Made by a program: the position numbers and the translations under genes
The notes under the pieces: model-generated
What the model saw: only the letters and a program-made list of their open reading frames with translations
What the model was told of the DNA's origin: nothing
The model's database searches: none
In this document: positions 13,101 to 25,700 of the stretch, piece by piece
Layout: each line of letters starts with the position of its first letter
How positions within the stretch are numbered: position 1 is the first letter of the stretch
Origin: Lineus longissimus
Lineage: Eukaryota; Nemertea; Pilidiophora; Heteronemertea; Lineidae
Assembly: GCF_910592395.1 (NCBI RefSeq)
Contig: NC_088325.1
Location: 12,774,109-12,838,108, forward strand
Direction of reading: 5' to 3'
Length of the DNA: 64,000 nt

Positions 13101-13210
13101 GGTATGGGCATATTAGTATGGCGTCCTTGGGGCTTGAACTTCATCTCATTCACCATCCAGTCGTGCAGCTGCTCTGCTACTTCCTCCCGCTGGTTTGTTT
13201 TGGAAGCCAT
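7182..13210 (-). CDS. HAUS5: HAUS augmin-like complex subunit 5
   Basis: Exons in coding order: 13210-13080, 12741-12679, 12327-12285 (tentative), 12066-11925, 11414-11255, 10543-10483, 10245-10160, 10028-9864, 9621-9531, 9394-9237, 8954-8792, 8509-8283, 8078-7967, 7599-7464, 7318-7182. The total is 1875 nt (~624 aa), near the size of vertebrate HAUS5 (~630 aa). The start MASKTNQREEVAEQLHDWM, the CRGPMLDIWKYVTSHV block, a downstream VKGN motif, long coiled coils and the terminal VKDLVNTW fit the family. HAUS5 is part of the eight-subunit augmin complex, which recruits gamma-tubulin ring complex to spindle microtubules for branching nucleation. All phases agree from exon 4 to the stop (TAG at 7182-7184). 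The third exon carries the expected VKGN motif but has TGA as its last codon before the donor, so its 3' boundary is unsure. Confidence 0.87.
7658..7750. repeat. Short imperfect tandem repeat in HAUS5 intron
   Basis: AGAGAGGTGGTTGGCAAAGACT-type units of about 24 bp recur three to four times in the intron before exon 13 of HAUS5. Confidence 0.7.
10300..10370 (+). repeat. tRNA-derived SINE-like fragment in HAUS5 intron
   Basis: TTAGTTAGAGCACTGGGCTC, then CAT at the anticodon position, then GTGGGTTCAAC (B-box-like). No closed acceptor stem is visible. Confidence 0.5.
10951..11146. mobile_element. MITE with ~40-bp terminal inverted repeats
   Basis: The left end ATATGTGACCCGTCACAGCA and the following AAACCAGGCGC are mirrored, as reverse complement, at 11109-11146. 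The element is ~196 bp without coding capacity and sits in a HAUS5 intron. Confidence 0.85.
11698..11867. mobile_element. MITE with ~22-bp terminal inverted repeats
   Basis: The left end ATAGGCCCAAATTCATAAAG is repeated inverted at 11845-11867. The ~170-bp non-coding element lies in a HAUS5 intron. Confidence 0.75.
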
Positions 13211-16200
13211 TTTGATTACGTCATCACCTGTCTCCTACTGTACAGAATGGATCAGAGAATAACCTGCTTTAAAAAACACTTCATTTTCTGGCTTTGACTC
13301 GGTTCTAGCAAGGTTTGAAAGAACTTAGCTGACATCACAACACAGGAGTACCGGTATGCCTCTTCATAAAATGGCTCACTTTACACAAGCGTGACATCCA
13401 CAGCCAACTTGGAAACTGGGCCGAGACTGGTGGTGTGGTGAAAACTGCCCCCCCCCCTCCTCACAGGACCCGAGACGCCAATCATATTATATTATGTATT
13501 TCGCGGACAATGAGAAAAAGCCACAAGGCAAGTAGACTTATCTACTTCATGGCCTGAGACATTGTCACAACCTTAAGTTTAAGTTGCTTAACTTATAGCC
13601 ATTTTCAAGAAAAAAAAGAAAGTAAGTGGCAATGGCATTCGCCTAACTCCCCCCCCCCCGCCAACTGAGTCGTGGGCATGATGAAAGAAACACATTAACG
13701 ATTTGCTAAATGAGATGATATGTTCTAACCGAAATCGACCAAAGTTTGTGAGTGGACCGAGTTTCGTCCGAAAATAGATGTTTACACACAATGGCAATGC
13801 AACTACAAGTCAACGGGTCATTGTCGGACGCAAGTTCGCCAAGAAAATCAAAGGAATTAAAGGATTCATAGACCTCATCAACCACGTCAACACACAATTA
13901 GTTTTCAGTGAAGTCCAACTGTATTTCTAGATAAATCACTTTGGTATGCAGAGAGTAAGATTGCAATTAACTCACGTTAAAGTTTGAGTTCCGGGGAAGA
14001 AGAGTTGTCAGTTGGGGTAGAGGCGCAATCACCTAGCTTAGAGCGAGCAATTAGTACACTAAGATTTCAGTGATGGTCGTATAGTTGCAAGTAATTGGCA
14101 TTTTAGAGTCATATTTCGTGTTATAATAACTACATATTTCGTGTTATAATAACTACTTTGTAAACATAATGCTCAAAATTGATTCATGAAAAAGGCAGTA
14201 GGGCAATATTAAGCAAACAATAATGGAAAAAAGTGTGATTCCATTAACTAAATATTGTTTTTAGGCACTATGTATTAACCAACTTATCGTACACCACGAG
14301 AACAATGCATGGGAAAAACCCCCACATATAAGTGAGACGTGAAGTTATAATGTTTGGAGGTAAAGAAAAGGTCTGGTGGTCGGCAGTATCTAAAACCACA
14401 TACCACATACCCACATACCCACATGCCAATTTTTTCCAGCTGACGGTTTTGAAATCATGAAATCATGAGACAGATCAAGCTAAAGGTCAAACTCAGGAAC
14501 GTCAAGATCAAGATTTCTTTCCAATTAAATTTTCAGCGAGACTTACCTTTCACTTGGACAATCGCAACGTGAATTAAGACTAGAGAGACCTGCCACTTAA
14601 GTTTTGCTGGAAATATGGTCCATCAGAATAGCACCAGGTAGCGTAATGCTGTCTTTATCATACCTTTAAAGACACTATGGCAAACTTCCATCTCCAATCA
14701 CATCAAAGTATGTTGGATCAAACGCCCACACAGGGTCTCCTAATTATCATGATAATAGCATATCGCCTTCTTTTCGGCGAAACCGACACTGAATTATTCA
14801 TATTATTGTGTTCAACTGCGTTCATTTCGCGGTCGATCAATTGATAAGTTACCAATGTATGCCTTAGAGGGGGCAGAATGGCACTGTTTAGACAAGAAGC
14901 CTCTCCAACAGCCCCAGGAATATTGGATAGAACGGCACTGTACTGGGTCCCAGTAATAAATATTGCCATAAAGACATATGATATTGTTCTGGGACTTATG
15001 TAAGATTAGTTCTCTCCGCCAAACCCAAGACTGAAGGATTAAAATCTTGTGTTTATAGGCTAACAAATGCAAACACTTCCAAGTGAACCCCCTACAAGAG
15101 AAGAGTGGCTCTTCTTCTCTCCGACTTCGACACCCTACTGCGAACATATCAATAGATCAGCCAGCGGTCCTTGGTGTCGCCGCGTGGGTTACGTCCAGTG
15201 AAATTGTTTGCAAAGGTCAGGGAACCACGATCTGACATCCATAACCAGCGTATCCCCTTTTCATGCCAGTTACAGTCGGGTGCTACACCACAGTCGGGAT
15301 AGTGGCCGCCAAATGAATGGTTGTTGAATTTAAAACTGTTAACTATTTACGTCAATTTACATATGATTGAACAAACCTTCATGAATTCTGTGGATATTTC
15401 CACATCACAGGATAGAACAGCAGTGATGATCACTTCCATCTTCACCATCATGACTTGGACGTGCGCCTTTAGTTTCTTTGAGCAAATGGTATTTGATTAG
15501 GGATGGCAATGAAAATTGCCGTTGAGCATGTACATGAAGTACAGTGATGTACATAATTCACACATGTCTGGTTTGAAATTTCAAACTGTGCAGTTCATTC
15601 CCACCTTGATTGTATGACTATTTCTACAATAAAAACCCTTTGAAACCAACCCATACCTTTATCAGGACCAGATACTGTGCCTTATCTTCTGCTGCAGCCG
15701 TTACGATTTTTTTCGGAAAATTTGAAGGCAGTATTACGTTTGAAATCGGAGAAAGTGTTCCCGCGATGTTCTCCGCATTTCACACACCACCCGACTGGCG
15801 TTCAAATCAACCGCGACCGATCATGACCAAAGACAATACATTTGCCGTCACAGCTTTCGGGCACCCCCTTGAACCAGGCCGGCTGGCAAGTTATCTGCAC
15901 AATAGAGACCTTTGTTCTGTCAATGATCAATATGACTGGCATTGTCAAAATGTGGGATTGGCTTTAGCATACATGCTTGTAGCCTACATGTACATTTTCC
16001 GAGCTGTGGAAATGCATTATTAGGCAGGTTCCGAAGATTCACTTGAATAAGGCAGATGTAAACAATGCAAGTTTAATGCGAGAAGCCATTACAGAGTCAA
16101 CCCCTTGACATGAAGGTGGGCGCACCATACGGTGGTGACTCTTGAAGGGGCAATTTAGGGATTACACCACAGCAGTTGATTGCTCAGCCGTGGTGTGCAT

Positions 16201-16569
16201 GTCGTCCTGAGCACAGTGAGATGTTAGATCAGTCCAAGGCAGGCGGTAGGCCCAGATGACTGTTGTGGAAGAGACAAAGCTTTGAATGTCTACCAGAAAA
16301 TTGTGAGATGCTATAGACCAAGTCAGTATAGATTATAATGCATGTATGACGTCCAGCTTATGTATGTCAGAAAAAAGTTAGCTCAATCCAAGGAAAAGGG
16401 TGTGCAAGTTTCAAAAGTTCAGACAAGCATTGGAAACTCAAGTGACAAATAAGAAGCCTAATTGTAAAAAGTAACGCGTGTGGGGTTAGACCTAGCGTTG
16501 TGTGACCCCCCCCCCCTCCAGGTGCGGGAAGAGAACACCACCAAAGACTGAAGCAATAGCACGTTTTTT
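13211..16569. other. Intergenic region between HAUS5 and OMT-SDR copy 1
   Basis: No gene is supported. It holds poly-C runs (13448, 13651), a direct 24-bp duplication at 14107-14155 (CATATTTCGTGTTATAATAA units) and a (CCCACATA)n stretch near 14400. The sequence from ~16000 (GAGCTGTGGAAATGCATTA) onward recurs near 22181 and 29411 and marks the downstream end of the triplicated unit. The longest open frame (15610-16023) has no recognisable content. Confidence 0.65.
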
Positions 16570-19500
16570 TTATAAAGTGCACTTCCCGCCGTCAACAATC
16601 ACATTTTCCCCAGTGGTGTAATCCGACGCCTCTGACGCGAGATAGACGGCAACACCTTGCAAATCTGTCACTTCTTGCATGCGTCCTGCTGGTATTTCTG
16701 ACACCCAACGTTCGAAGAGTGGTTTGAGATGATCGGAACAGGTCATGGGTGTTTTGACGTATCCACTGAAAGGGAGAGAAGAAAGTGAAATGCGGCGTGG
16801 AGTTACACTCCGCTAGTAATTTTGAATGCGAAAAAAATCGGAGAAATCATGGCAATTTATTCTACTCGCTGCAGTTTTTGTTCAAGTTCTTGTCGTCTCA
16901 GGTAATTTGTTCCTACCAATCCTTTCGACCTGCTGCATTCTGACTGTGACTATAGATGCAGAAGAGCTTGAGCGAAAGCAAGGGTTGTTGCAAATAGAAG
17001 CTATAATTTCAGCTCGTCACCAGAAACTTACGGGGAAATGCAATTCACTCGGATGCCTTTTTCGGCCCATTCCACGGCCAGAGTCCGGGTCAGTCCAAGG
17101 ACGGCTATCTTTGAGACGCCGTAGGACACCAGCTTCTGGGGGCGGAGCACGATGACACTGCACATGGAGGCCTGGTTGACTATCTTTCCGTAACCTGCGG
17201 TAAAGAAACTAAAACGTGCAACAAGGTGGGCCTATCGGAGGTTCAGGGAGGCTTTCGAAGCCTAATTTCATTTCCCTTTTTTCGGGATAAAAACCTAAAC
17301 TCGCTTTTTAGGCCTTTATCTATAGGCCAACCCATCGGGAAATAAAATTGATGTAACTCTGGAACAGAATTTGCCTCACTTGGCTCCAACCTAAGTCTAC
17401 CTTTAAGCAAGCGGGTCATTTTGCTAAAAGTTCAGAGAAGACTTCTAGCTTTTGAGTAGCCAATACATTCACCTTTTTTTAGCAAAATGACCCGGTTGGA
17501 GCCACAAGTAGATCAGATTTAGTTACACGAAGTCGCCGATGGTGTCTTTCCTATCTAACGTCCGAACGTCCACATTTATTACTGAATCCAACTGAGACAC
17601 CAAATTAACTATATCAGCGTCCAGATTATCAATATTCCCCCTTTAATGACGAATACCTTGTTTAGCCATGATGGCGTACTCGGCCTTACAGCACATGAAC
17701 ACGCTGTTGATGTTGACGTCCATCACGGCGTTCCAGTCCTCCATGGAATGATCTTCTGCAGGGTTCGAGCGTGCGATTCCTGGAGATAGGAGGGAAAGTG
17801 TTCAAGGATCATGTGGTGGTTCACCCCTCACTCTGGTAATCGTGCAAAACCACCCCAAAAACACCTTGGTCTGAATCCTGACTTGATAACACGGACTTTC
17901 TAGATATCCTTTAAACGGTCTTGGCCGGTCTCTGTTTAAAAGACCTATACTAGTGCACACGGCTCAACAAACTGAATTTCCCTTGAGATGAAATAAGAAG
18001 AAGGGCCGAACCACTCTCGTGAAAAAACAAGCTTTTGATGAAAATCTCTCACAACGAATCTTCTCTTAGAGGGAGAAGTGATAGCAACAGTCCGTGTTGT
18101 AATGATGTCATTTCATAACCAATCTAACCTAAAACTTATGGAAGTTGGATTTTGATTAAAATCTGAAACGAACGCGAGGACCTTTTTCATGTCAATGATA
18201 TGGACACGTGATCTGATGTCATCACCTAACCTCCTCCCCTGTTCTACCTGCATTATTGAAAGCAATGTGTAGCGCTCCCCAGCGGTCAACCACACTCTCA
18301 ACCATCAGTTTGACCTGGTCCTCTTTCGTGACGTCGGTTTGTAGCCACATAGCATCGATGCCCTTCTCTAGGAGTTCGTGACAAACATGCTTGGCTCTCT
18401 CCTCGAAGATGTCCACAACTGCAACTTTTGCACCTGTAAAATACGACAATTTGGTTTTTGAAAACATTTGGACCAAAAACATCTCTTTCCTTTTAAAGTC
18501 AAGTCGATCATACGCGCCAGTGCAGGGTTAATATCAAGTTGATGATCAGCAAATTGACTTACCCGCCTCTCCCAGGGCATGCGCGTACCCTCGACCAATC
18601 CCCTGTCCGGATCCTGTGACCAGTGCTACCTTTCCGTCAAGACGGAATCTCTGAAGAATGTTTCGTCTCTGAACTCCTGTGCAGACATCATCCAAAATAG
18701 CAGTGGTTTCTTTCTCAAGGAGGGAAGACCGGCGTCGGATGATCATCACTTCCTTACCCGAAATAGGCAAGTTTACCTGGAATATATAGGGCGTGGTTCG
18801 TAATTGATGTAGGCACATTTAGGAAAGACATTGGCTGCTTGACGGCAGTCGAGTCCTCCGTTGCAAAATGATCGTCCCAACAGGTTATCATTAGCAGCAG
18901 CCGACTGGTGCTGCTGCGGTCGGGTTCGTAGTGGTAGTCAAGGCGGAAACTATAAGCTAAGTAGAGCTTAATTAACGCTTGAGTGATGAAGAGTGGAAGG
19001 CAAAAAGGGCCAAGACTTCAGTGTTGCGGCGCATATCGGCAATCTGTCAAACCATGATATTGTCTTCCAACCATCGGGACCGATATGACGAAGCCATACC
19101 TGTTCGAGCCGCTCGTCGCCGGTGATGTGAGCACTAAAGTCAACTGACGAGGTGTCACCGGCGAACATCACTAACAGGGTTCCATTCAACGCCAGAAGAT
19201 GGCGCTTGATAACAATCTGTAAAGAAAGATACATTATGATGCAGTTTCCACAGTTCAAACCGTTGATTTTAATCACAACTTAGCCGGGATGATAAATACT
19301 CTTTATGCATACTTAGGAGATGGCTGTGAAAACATCGTTCAAATGCTGGCTGCTGGGTGCAGGGTTCAGAAGCCTTAATGGATTCCGCCTGCGTTCTCCA
19401 AGTAGTCAATCTCTGAGATATTGAAGAACATAATCAAACCATAATCCGTCATTAAAAAAGGGAAGGACTGATATTTCCACTGAGGAGGAGCTTTAAGACG

Positions 19501-20612
19501 GCTACACCGAGTAGTAAGCTCTTGGTGATTTCACTGGCAAAGATAACGATGGCGGCGTTACGCGGTGCTATACCCACCTCAAAATCTTCGATCAGCGTCT
19601 CTGACCCATCGTCCAGAATGATCACATTAAACTCCTTGGACTCCGAGGCCAACTTGTCAAGAATTTCCTTCGCTGACCCTGTATTGAAAAATGTTGGAGT
19701 TAGCTGCTGTCAACTTTGTCCCGAGCCGTCGTGGCTTTCTACAACGTCTTCTTGGCACATTTTTCGCTCTGACTTAGACCCATGTCTCAGATTAATTTAG
19801 CCATGACGTCATCTCACTACACAATCTCGATGGTAGCTCAGCTCACCTTGTTCAGATTTCATATTGTTTTTCATCTGGTCGGCGTCTCCGCGGATGGCCA
19901 GAACACCATCAACCGGCAGCATGTCGGACAGCGCTGCCGTCACGGCCTCGGGTGCGTCTCTGAGGTTGAGTAGTCTGGTGGCACCGGAGATCTGCAAAAC
20001 CATCTTTAGCAAGGAGACTGTAAAAGTTGGAAGGGAGAGAGCTCGTATTCTAATTTAAATTGCAATTCATTTCTATCTAAGTGTGGAAGAAAGCAGATAC
20101 TCTTATTCTTGTTAGGGGACAACATCTCTTCTGTCATATCGCCTTTTCTAAACATATCCGATCGATGCTAGTAGTTTTTCAGCTACGGCCGGACACTGCA
20201 TCCCCTGAACCATTTATATTCGTCCCCGGATACTTTGTCGCCAGACAAGTTGTCTTCGAGTAATTCGTCCTCGGACAATCGTCCCTTGCCAATTCTCCCT
20301 CGGGCAGTTGATCCCTTCATTCGTCCTGTCCTCATAACCCTTGTCTTTCAGGCGACAAGGAAAGTTCCTTCCTTTCTCAGTGTCCCTCATTTGAAAGGGT
20401 AACACTGGACCATGGAAACATTGTGCATGTTCATGTACATGTACATTTCTTATGTTTCGTACCTTCAGGTGAGATGTCTTTGACGGACTTCTCTGGTGCA
20501 TGGACCTCCTCCGCCAAAGCCAGTGCCTGGTCCAACAGCCGCTTGATAGCACCGGGAAGGTTTGGTTTGCTGCTCACCAAGTCTGAGCATTTCTGCAGCT
20601 GTTCCACGATAT
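16570..20612 (-). CDS. O-methyltransferase-like/SDR fusion protein, copy 1 (5' end not found)
   Basis: Exons: 20612-20463, 20017-19847, 19678-19578, 19216-19100, 18776-18563, 18433-18248, 17779-17657, 17194-17032, 16765-16570. After a phase-1 entry they give 472 residues in frame; no initiating exon was found. The first half matches family-3 O-methyltransferases in order: [49 protein letters not shown], and the C-terminal [20 protein letters not shown]. The Gly-rich SAM motif and the DADK metal motif are lost. The second half is a complete SDR with TGSGQGIG (NAD(P) binding), NNAG, NINSVF and the catalytic YGVSK, ending VDGGKCTL. The SDR half should be an active NAD(P)-dependent oxidoreductase; substrate unknown. 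First of three tandem copies. Confidence 0.85.
17375..17502. repeat. Intronic inverted repeat shared by all three copies
   Basis: GGCTCCAACC...GGGTCATTTTGCTAAAAG at the left is mirrored by TTTTAGCAAAATGACCCGGT then TGGAGCC at the right. Equivalent hairpins lie near 23540-23662 and 30690-30806, so it was inserted before the gene was triplicated. Confidence 0.75.
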
Positions 20613-20837
20613 CTAGAAAGTACCAAATAGTTAGATCTACTCCAGTAGCAGGCAAAAGTTTGTCTCATTGGATGTGCTCGTGGTGGTAAATAACCAGAAG
20701 CACCCAAGTGTGACGTATTTTGTGAGGTACATCCGAAAACGTTACACCTAAGTTGGCTGGGTTGCTGGGCGGACTCACATGACGCATTATTGGGACAATG
20801 GGCCGACACGAGGTATGTTGCCTTACATGTATATATA

Positions 20838-20955
20838 TGTTGAATCGCACTTGGTCTTTGCGGCCTCGGGGACGGATATCCGCTCAGCCACCCAGATTTG
20901 CACCTCAGGCGCCCAGAGGTAGGACCGATCCAGTGTATGGGTCACTGGCTCGAAC
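20838..20955 (-). pseudogene. Exon-like block related to 35822-35912
   Basis: On the minus strand an acceptor-like TTCTCTTCCCAG is followed by a frame reading EVRASDPYTGSVLPLGA and then TGA. One base out, the frame continues VAERISVPEAAKTKCDST. The related block beyond copy 3 lacks one base and reads straight through LPLGAEVKIWVTERIAVPEA. It may be an upstream exon of the OMT-SDR gene, damaged here. Its 3' phase does not join the first certain exon, so the link is unproven. Confidence 0.4.
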
Positions 20956-21034
20956 TTCCTGGGAAGAGAAACCAAACAGTGGACGGGCGCCAAGAGATAT
21001 ATGGCACATACTGCGGTTCCCAAACCGTCATAAA

Positions 21035-21458
21035 CAGGCGCGGATCCAAGTGGGGGGGGGGGGGGGGGGGCGCGCACCGACCGCACGCCTACCCTAATTT
21101 TTGGTCATTAAAATTTATTTTGTCTCCAAATACGTTCGCCGCATCGTTCAATGCGCAATTATTTATAATCAATAGAGTAACCCCCGGTATACCTTCGGTG
21201 TCTAAAGACCAGTTACTACCACGCCCTGCATGCACCACAGTGCGACTGGTAATAAGGTTTGCGTCTACGTGCTCCTATAATGCTTTCCCGCGTCCGAAAG
21301 GCTCCGACCCAGCGCTCTTGCTTGCTCAGGTAGATATCGCGGTATCATGGCGGAAAAACGAAAGTTGCAGAATGTCTTAAGGGCCTTCGGCGCGAGTATA
21401 AGTATAGGAGGCTTCGCCCCCCCCCCCCCCCTATCGAGCGAAGTTGGATCCGCCCCTG
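21035..21458. mobile_element. Short hAT-like non-autonomous transposon
   Basis: The element starts CAGGCGCGGATCCAAGTGGG and ends in the inverse of CAGGGGCGGATCCAACTT, with poly-G and poly-C runs just inside the ends. It is 424 bp with no transposase. CAGGGGCGGATCCA-type ends are common in hAT-like elements. I see no clear 8-bp target duplication. Confidence 0.6.
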
Positions 21459-22019
21459 ACAAACGTCTTTTTAGGAGATATATTTATGATCCCATATCGG
21501 TGGTGGTACCAGTAGCGTGAGGGGAGGGCAGGGGCATATCATCCCGCTTTAAGGTTACCCCTGTTCCCTTTGCAAATATGTATTTAACTGGGGCCTAAAG
21601 GGGTTGGTGCTACTTACCCCTCTCTGCCATTATGTCCTCGTCCAGGATATCCTAGTTGTTTAGCCCACCCCACAGGTCTGTCTGTCAGATACCCTTGACA
21701 TCCGCTTGTCATATTGATGTCAATAAAGGCCTACGCCGTTCGTTAAATATTTTGAATTTGTAATTGGATTTGAAAATGTCCAATTGCGAAAATACATATA
21801 CTAAATATAAATGTCAACATTGTCGTTGGGTAGACTGATATACAAATAGTATGAATATCAAGTTTAAACAAATTTGTATTCATAATAACTGCACAGCGGA
21901 AGATTTCTATTTAACTTGACCACAAGTAGTTACGAACGGTGTAGGCCTTTAAATAAAACTAATCGCAAATTTATAAAAATATGTAATAGTTTTAAATGTC
22001 AAGTTTTTTTTATTGATTT

Positions 22020-22090
22020 ATCAATATAATATATAGATAAGACAATAAAAAAAAAAAAAAACGCTTTGTTTATTGTCTTATCTATATATG
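22020..22090. repeat. AT-rich palindrome
   Basis: ATATAGATAAGACAATAAA and its reverse complement flank a poly-A run, giving a ~20-bp stem. The equivalent place in spacer 3 (34500-34530) has only one arm. Confidence 0.7.
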
Positions 22091-22735
22091 TTATTGTGAT
22101 CTGAACTTACATCAAGTGTTTTAGTTGATTCAATCCGGGACACGTCTCTAGAGGACAGTGATCCCAGTAATGATTTATGAGCTGTGGAAATGCATCAGGC
22201 AGGTTCCGAAGATTCACTTGAATAAGGCAGATGTAAACAATGCAAGTTTGATACGAGAAGCCATTACAGAGTCAACCCCTTGAGATGAAGGTGGGCGCAC
22301 CATACGGTGGTGACTCTTGAAGGGGCAATAGGGATTACACTACAGCAGTTGATTGCTCAGCCGTGGTGTGCATGTCGTCCTGAGCACAGTGAGATGTTAG
22401 ATCAGTCCAAGGCAGGCGGTAGGCCCAGGTGACTGTTGTGGAAGAGACAAAGCTTTGAATGTCTACCAGAAAATTGTGAGATGCTATAGACCAAGTCAGT
22501 AGATTATAATGCATGTATGACGTCCAGCTAATGTATTTCAGAGAAAAGTTAGCTCAATCCAAGGAAAAGGGTGTGCAAGTTTCAAAAGTTCAGACGAGCA
22601 TTGGAAACTCAAGTTACAAATAAGAAGCCTAATTGTAAAAAGTAACGCGTGTGGGGTTAGACCTAGCGTTGTGTGACCCCCCTCCAGGTGCGGGAAGAGA
22701 ACACCACCAAAGACTGAAGAAATAGCACGTTTTTT

Positions 22736-25700
22736 TTATAAAGTGCATTTCCCGCCGTCAACAACCACATTTTCTCCAGTGGTGTAATCCGACGCCTCTG
22801 ACGCGAGATAGACGGCAACACCTTGCAAATCTGTCACTTCTTGCATGCGTCCTGCTGGTATTTCTGACACCCAACGTTCGAAGAGTGGTTGATCGGAACA
22901 GGTCATGGGTGTTTTGACGTATCCACTGAAACGGAGAGAAGAAAGTGAAATGCGGCGTGGAGTTACACTCCGCTAGTAATTTTGAATGCGAAAAAAATCG
23001 GAGAAATCATGGCAATTTATTCTACTCGCTGCAGTTTTTGTTCAAGTTCTTGTCGACTCAGGTAATTTGTTCCTACCAATCCTTTCGACCTGCTGCATTC
23101 TGACTGTGACTATAGATGCAAAAGAGCTTGAGCGAAAGAAAGGTTTGTTGCAAATAGAAGCTATAATTTCAGCTCGTCGCCAGAAACTTACGGGGAAATG
23201 CAATTCACTCGGATGCCTTTTTCGGCCCATTCCACGGCCAGAGTCCGGGTCAGTCCAAGGACGGCTATCTTTGAGACGCTGTAGGACACCAGCTTCTGGG
23301 GGCGGGGCACGATGACACTCCACATGGAGGCCTGGTTGACTATCTTTCCGTAACCTGCGGTAAAGAAACTAAAACGTGCAACAAGGTGGGCCTATGGGAA
23401 GCTCAGGGAGGCTTTTGAAGCCTAATTTCATTTCCCTTTTTTCGGGATAAAAACCTAAACTCGCTTTTTAGGCCTTTATCTATAGGCCAACCCATCGGGA
23501 AATAAAATTGATGTAACTCTGGAACAGAATTTGCCTCACTTGGCTCCAACCTAAGTCTCCCTTTAAGCAAGCGGGTCACTTTGCTAAAAGTTCAGAGAAG
23601 ACTTCTAGCTTTTGAGTAGCCAATACATTCACCTTTTTTTAGCAAAATGACCCGGTTGGAGCCACAAGTAGATCAGATTTAGTTACACGAAGTCGCCGAT
23701 GGTGTCTTTCCTATCTCACGTCCGAACGTCAGCATTTATTACTGAATCCAACTGAGACACCAAATTAACTATATCAGCCACCAGAATATCAATATTCCCC
23801 CTTTAATGATGAATACCTTGTTTAGCCATGATGGCGTACTCGGCCTTACAGCACATGAACACGCTGTTGATGTTGACGTCCATCACGGCGTTCCAGTCCT
23901 CCATGGAATGATCTTCTGCAGGGTTCGAGCGTGCGATTCCTGGAGATAGGAGGGAAAGTGTTCAAGGATCATGTGGTGGTTCACCCCTCACTCTGGTAAT
24001 CGTGCAAAACCACCCCAAAAACACCTTGGTCTGAATCCTGACTTGATAACACGGACTTTCTAGATATCCTTTAAACGGTCTTGGCCGGTCTCTGTTTAAA
24101 AGACCTATACTAGTGCACACGGCTCAACAAACTGAATTTCCCTTGAGATGAAATAAGAAACAGGGCCGAACCACTCTCGTGGAAAAACAAGCCTTTGATG
24201 AAAATCACTTACAACGAATCTTCTCTTAGAGGGAGAAGTGATAGCAACAGTCCGTGTTGAAATGATGTCAGTTCATAACCAATCTAACCTTAAACTTAGG
24301 GAAGTTGGATTTTGATTAAAATCTGAAATGAACGCGAGGATCTTTTTCATGTCAATGATATGGACACGTGATCTGATGTCATCACCTAACCTCCTCCCCT
24401 GTTCTACCTGCATTATTGAAAGCAATGTGTAGAGCTCCCCAGCGGTCAACCACACTCTCAACCATCAGTTTGACCTGGTCCTCTTTCGTGACGTCGGTTT
24501 GTAGCCACATAGCATCGATGCCCTTCTCTAGGAGTTCGTGACAAACATGCTTGGCTCTCTCCTCGAAGATGTCCACAACTGCAACTTTTGCACCTGTAAA
24601 TACGACAATTTGGTTTTTGAAAACATTTGGACCAAAAACATCTCTTTCCTTTTAAAGTCAAGTCGATCATACGCGCCAGTGCAGGGTTAACATCAAGTTG
24701 ATGATCAGCAAATTGACTTACCCGCCTCTCCCAGGGCATGCGCGTACCCTCGACCAATCCCCTGTCCGGATCCTGTGACCAGTGCCACCTTTCCGTCAAG
24801 ACGGAATCTCTGAAGAATGTTTCGTTTCTGAACTCCTGTGCAGACATCATCCAAAATAGCAGTGGTTTCTTTCTCAACGAGGGGCGACCGGCGTCGGATG
24901 ATCATGACTTCCTTACCCGAAATAGGCAAGTTTACCTGGAATATATAGGGCGTGGTTCGTAATCAATGTAGGCACATTTAGGAAAGATATTGGCTGCTTG
25001 ACGGCAGCCGAGTCCTCCGTTGCATTATGATCGTCCCAATAGGTTATCATTAGCAGCAGCCGACTGGTGCTGCTGCGGTTGGAATCGTAGTGGTAGTCAA
25101 GGCGGAAACTATAAGCTGAGTAGAGCTTACTTGACGCTTGAGTGATGAATAGTGTAAGGCAAAAAGGGCCAAGACTTCAGTGTAGCGGCGCATATCGGCA
25201 ATCTGTCAAACCATGATATGTCTTCCAACCATTGGGACCAATATGACGAAGCCATACCTGTTCGAGCCGCTCGTCGCCGGTGATGTGAGCACTAAAGGCA
25301 ACTGACGAGGTGTCACCGGCGAACATCACTAACAGGGTTCCATTCAACGCCAGAAGATGGCGCTTGAGAACAATCTGTAAAGAAAGATACATTATGATGC
25401 AGTTCCACAGTTCAAACCGTTGATTTAATCACAACTTAGCCGTAGGATTTGGCTGTGAAAACATCATTCAAATGCTGGGTGCTGGGTGCAGGGTTCAGAA
25501 GCCTGAATGGATTCCGCCTGTCTTTCCCAAGTAGTCAATCTCTGAGATATTGAAGAAAATAATCAAACCATAATCCGTCATCAAAGGGAAGGACTGATAT
25601 TTCCACTGAGGAGGAGCTTTAAGACGGCTACACCGAGTAGTAAGCTTTTGGTAATTTTTCTCTTGCAAAGATAACGATGGCGGCGTTACGCGGTGCTATA

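Larger units (their letters stand above)
20613..22735. other. Spacer between copies 1 and 2
   Basis: It contains an exon-like block (20838-20955), a short transposon (21035-21458), a spacer block starting GACAAACGTCTTTTTAGGAG that recurs at 26907 and 34018, and an AT-rich palindrome (22020-22090). No complete gene is seen. Confidence 0.7.

Noticed and set aside
15610-16023. 137-residue open frame (+)
   Set aside because: No recognisable domain and no convincing exon signals. Its end overlaps the start of the repeated unit flanking the OMT-SDR genes.
16826-17155. 109-residue plus-strand frames (also near 22986 and 30207)
   Set aside because: Antisense to the SDR exon and intron; conserved among copies only because the units are duplicated.
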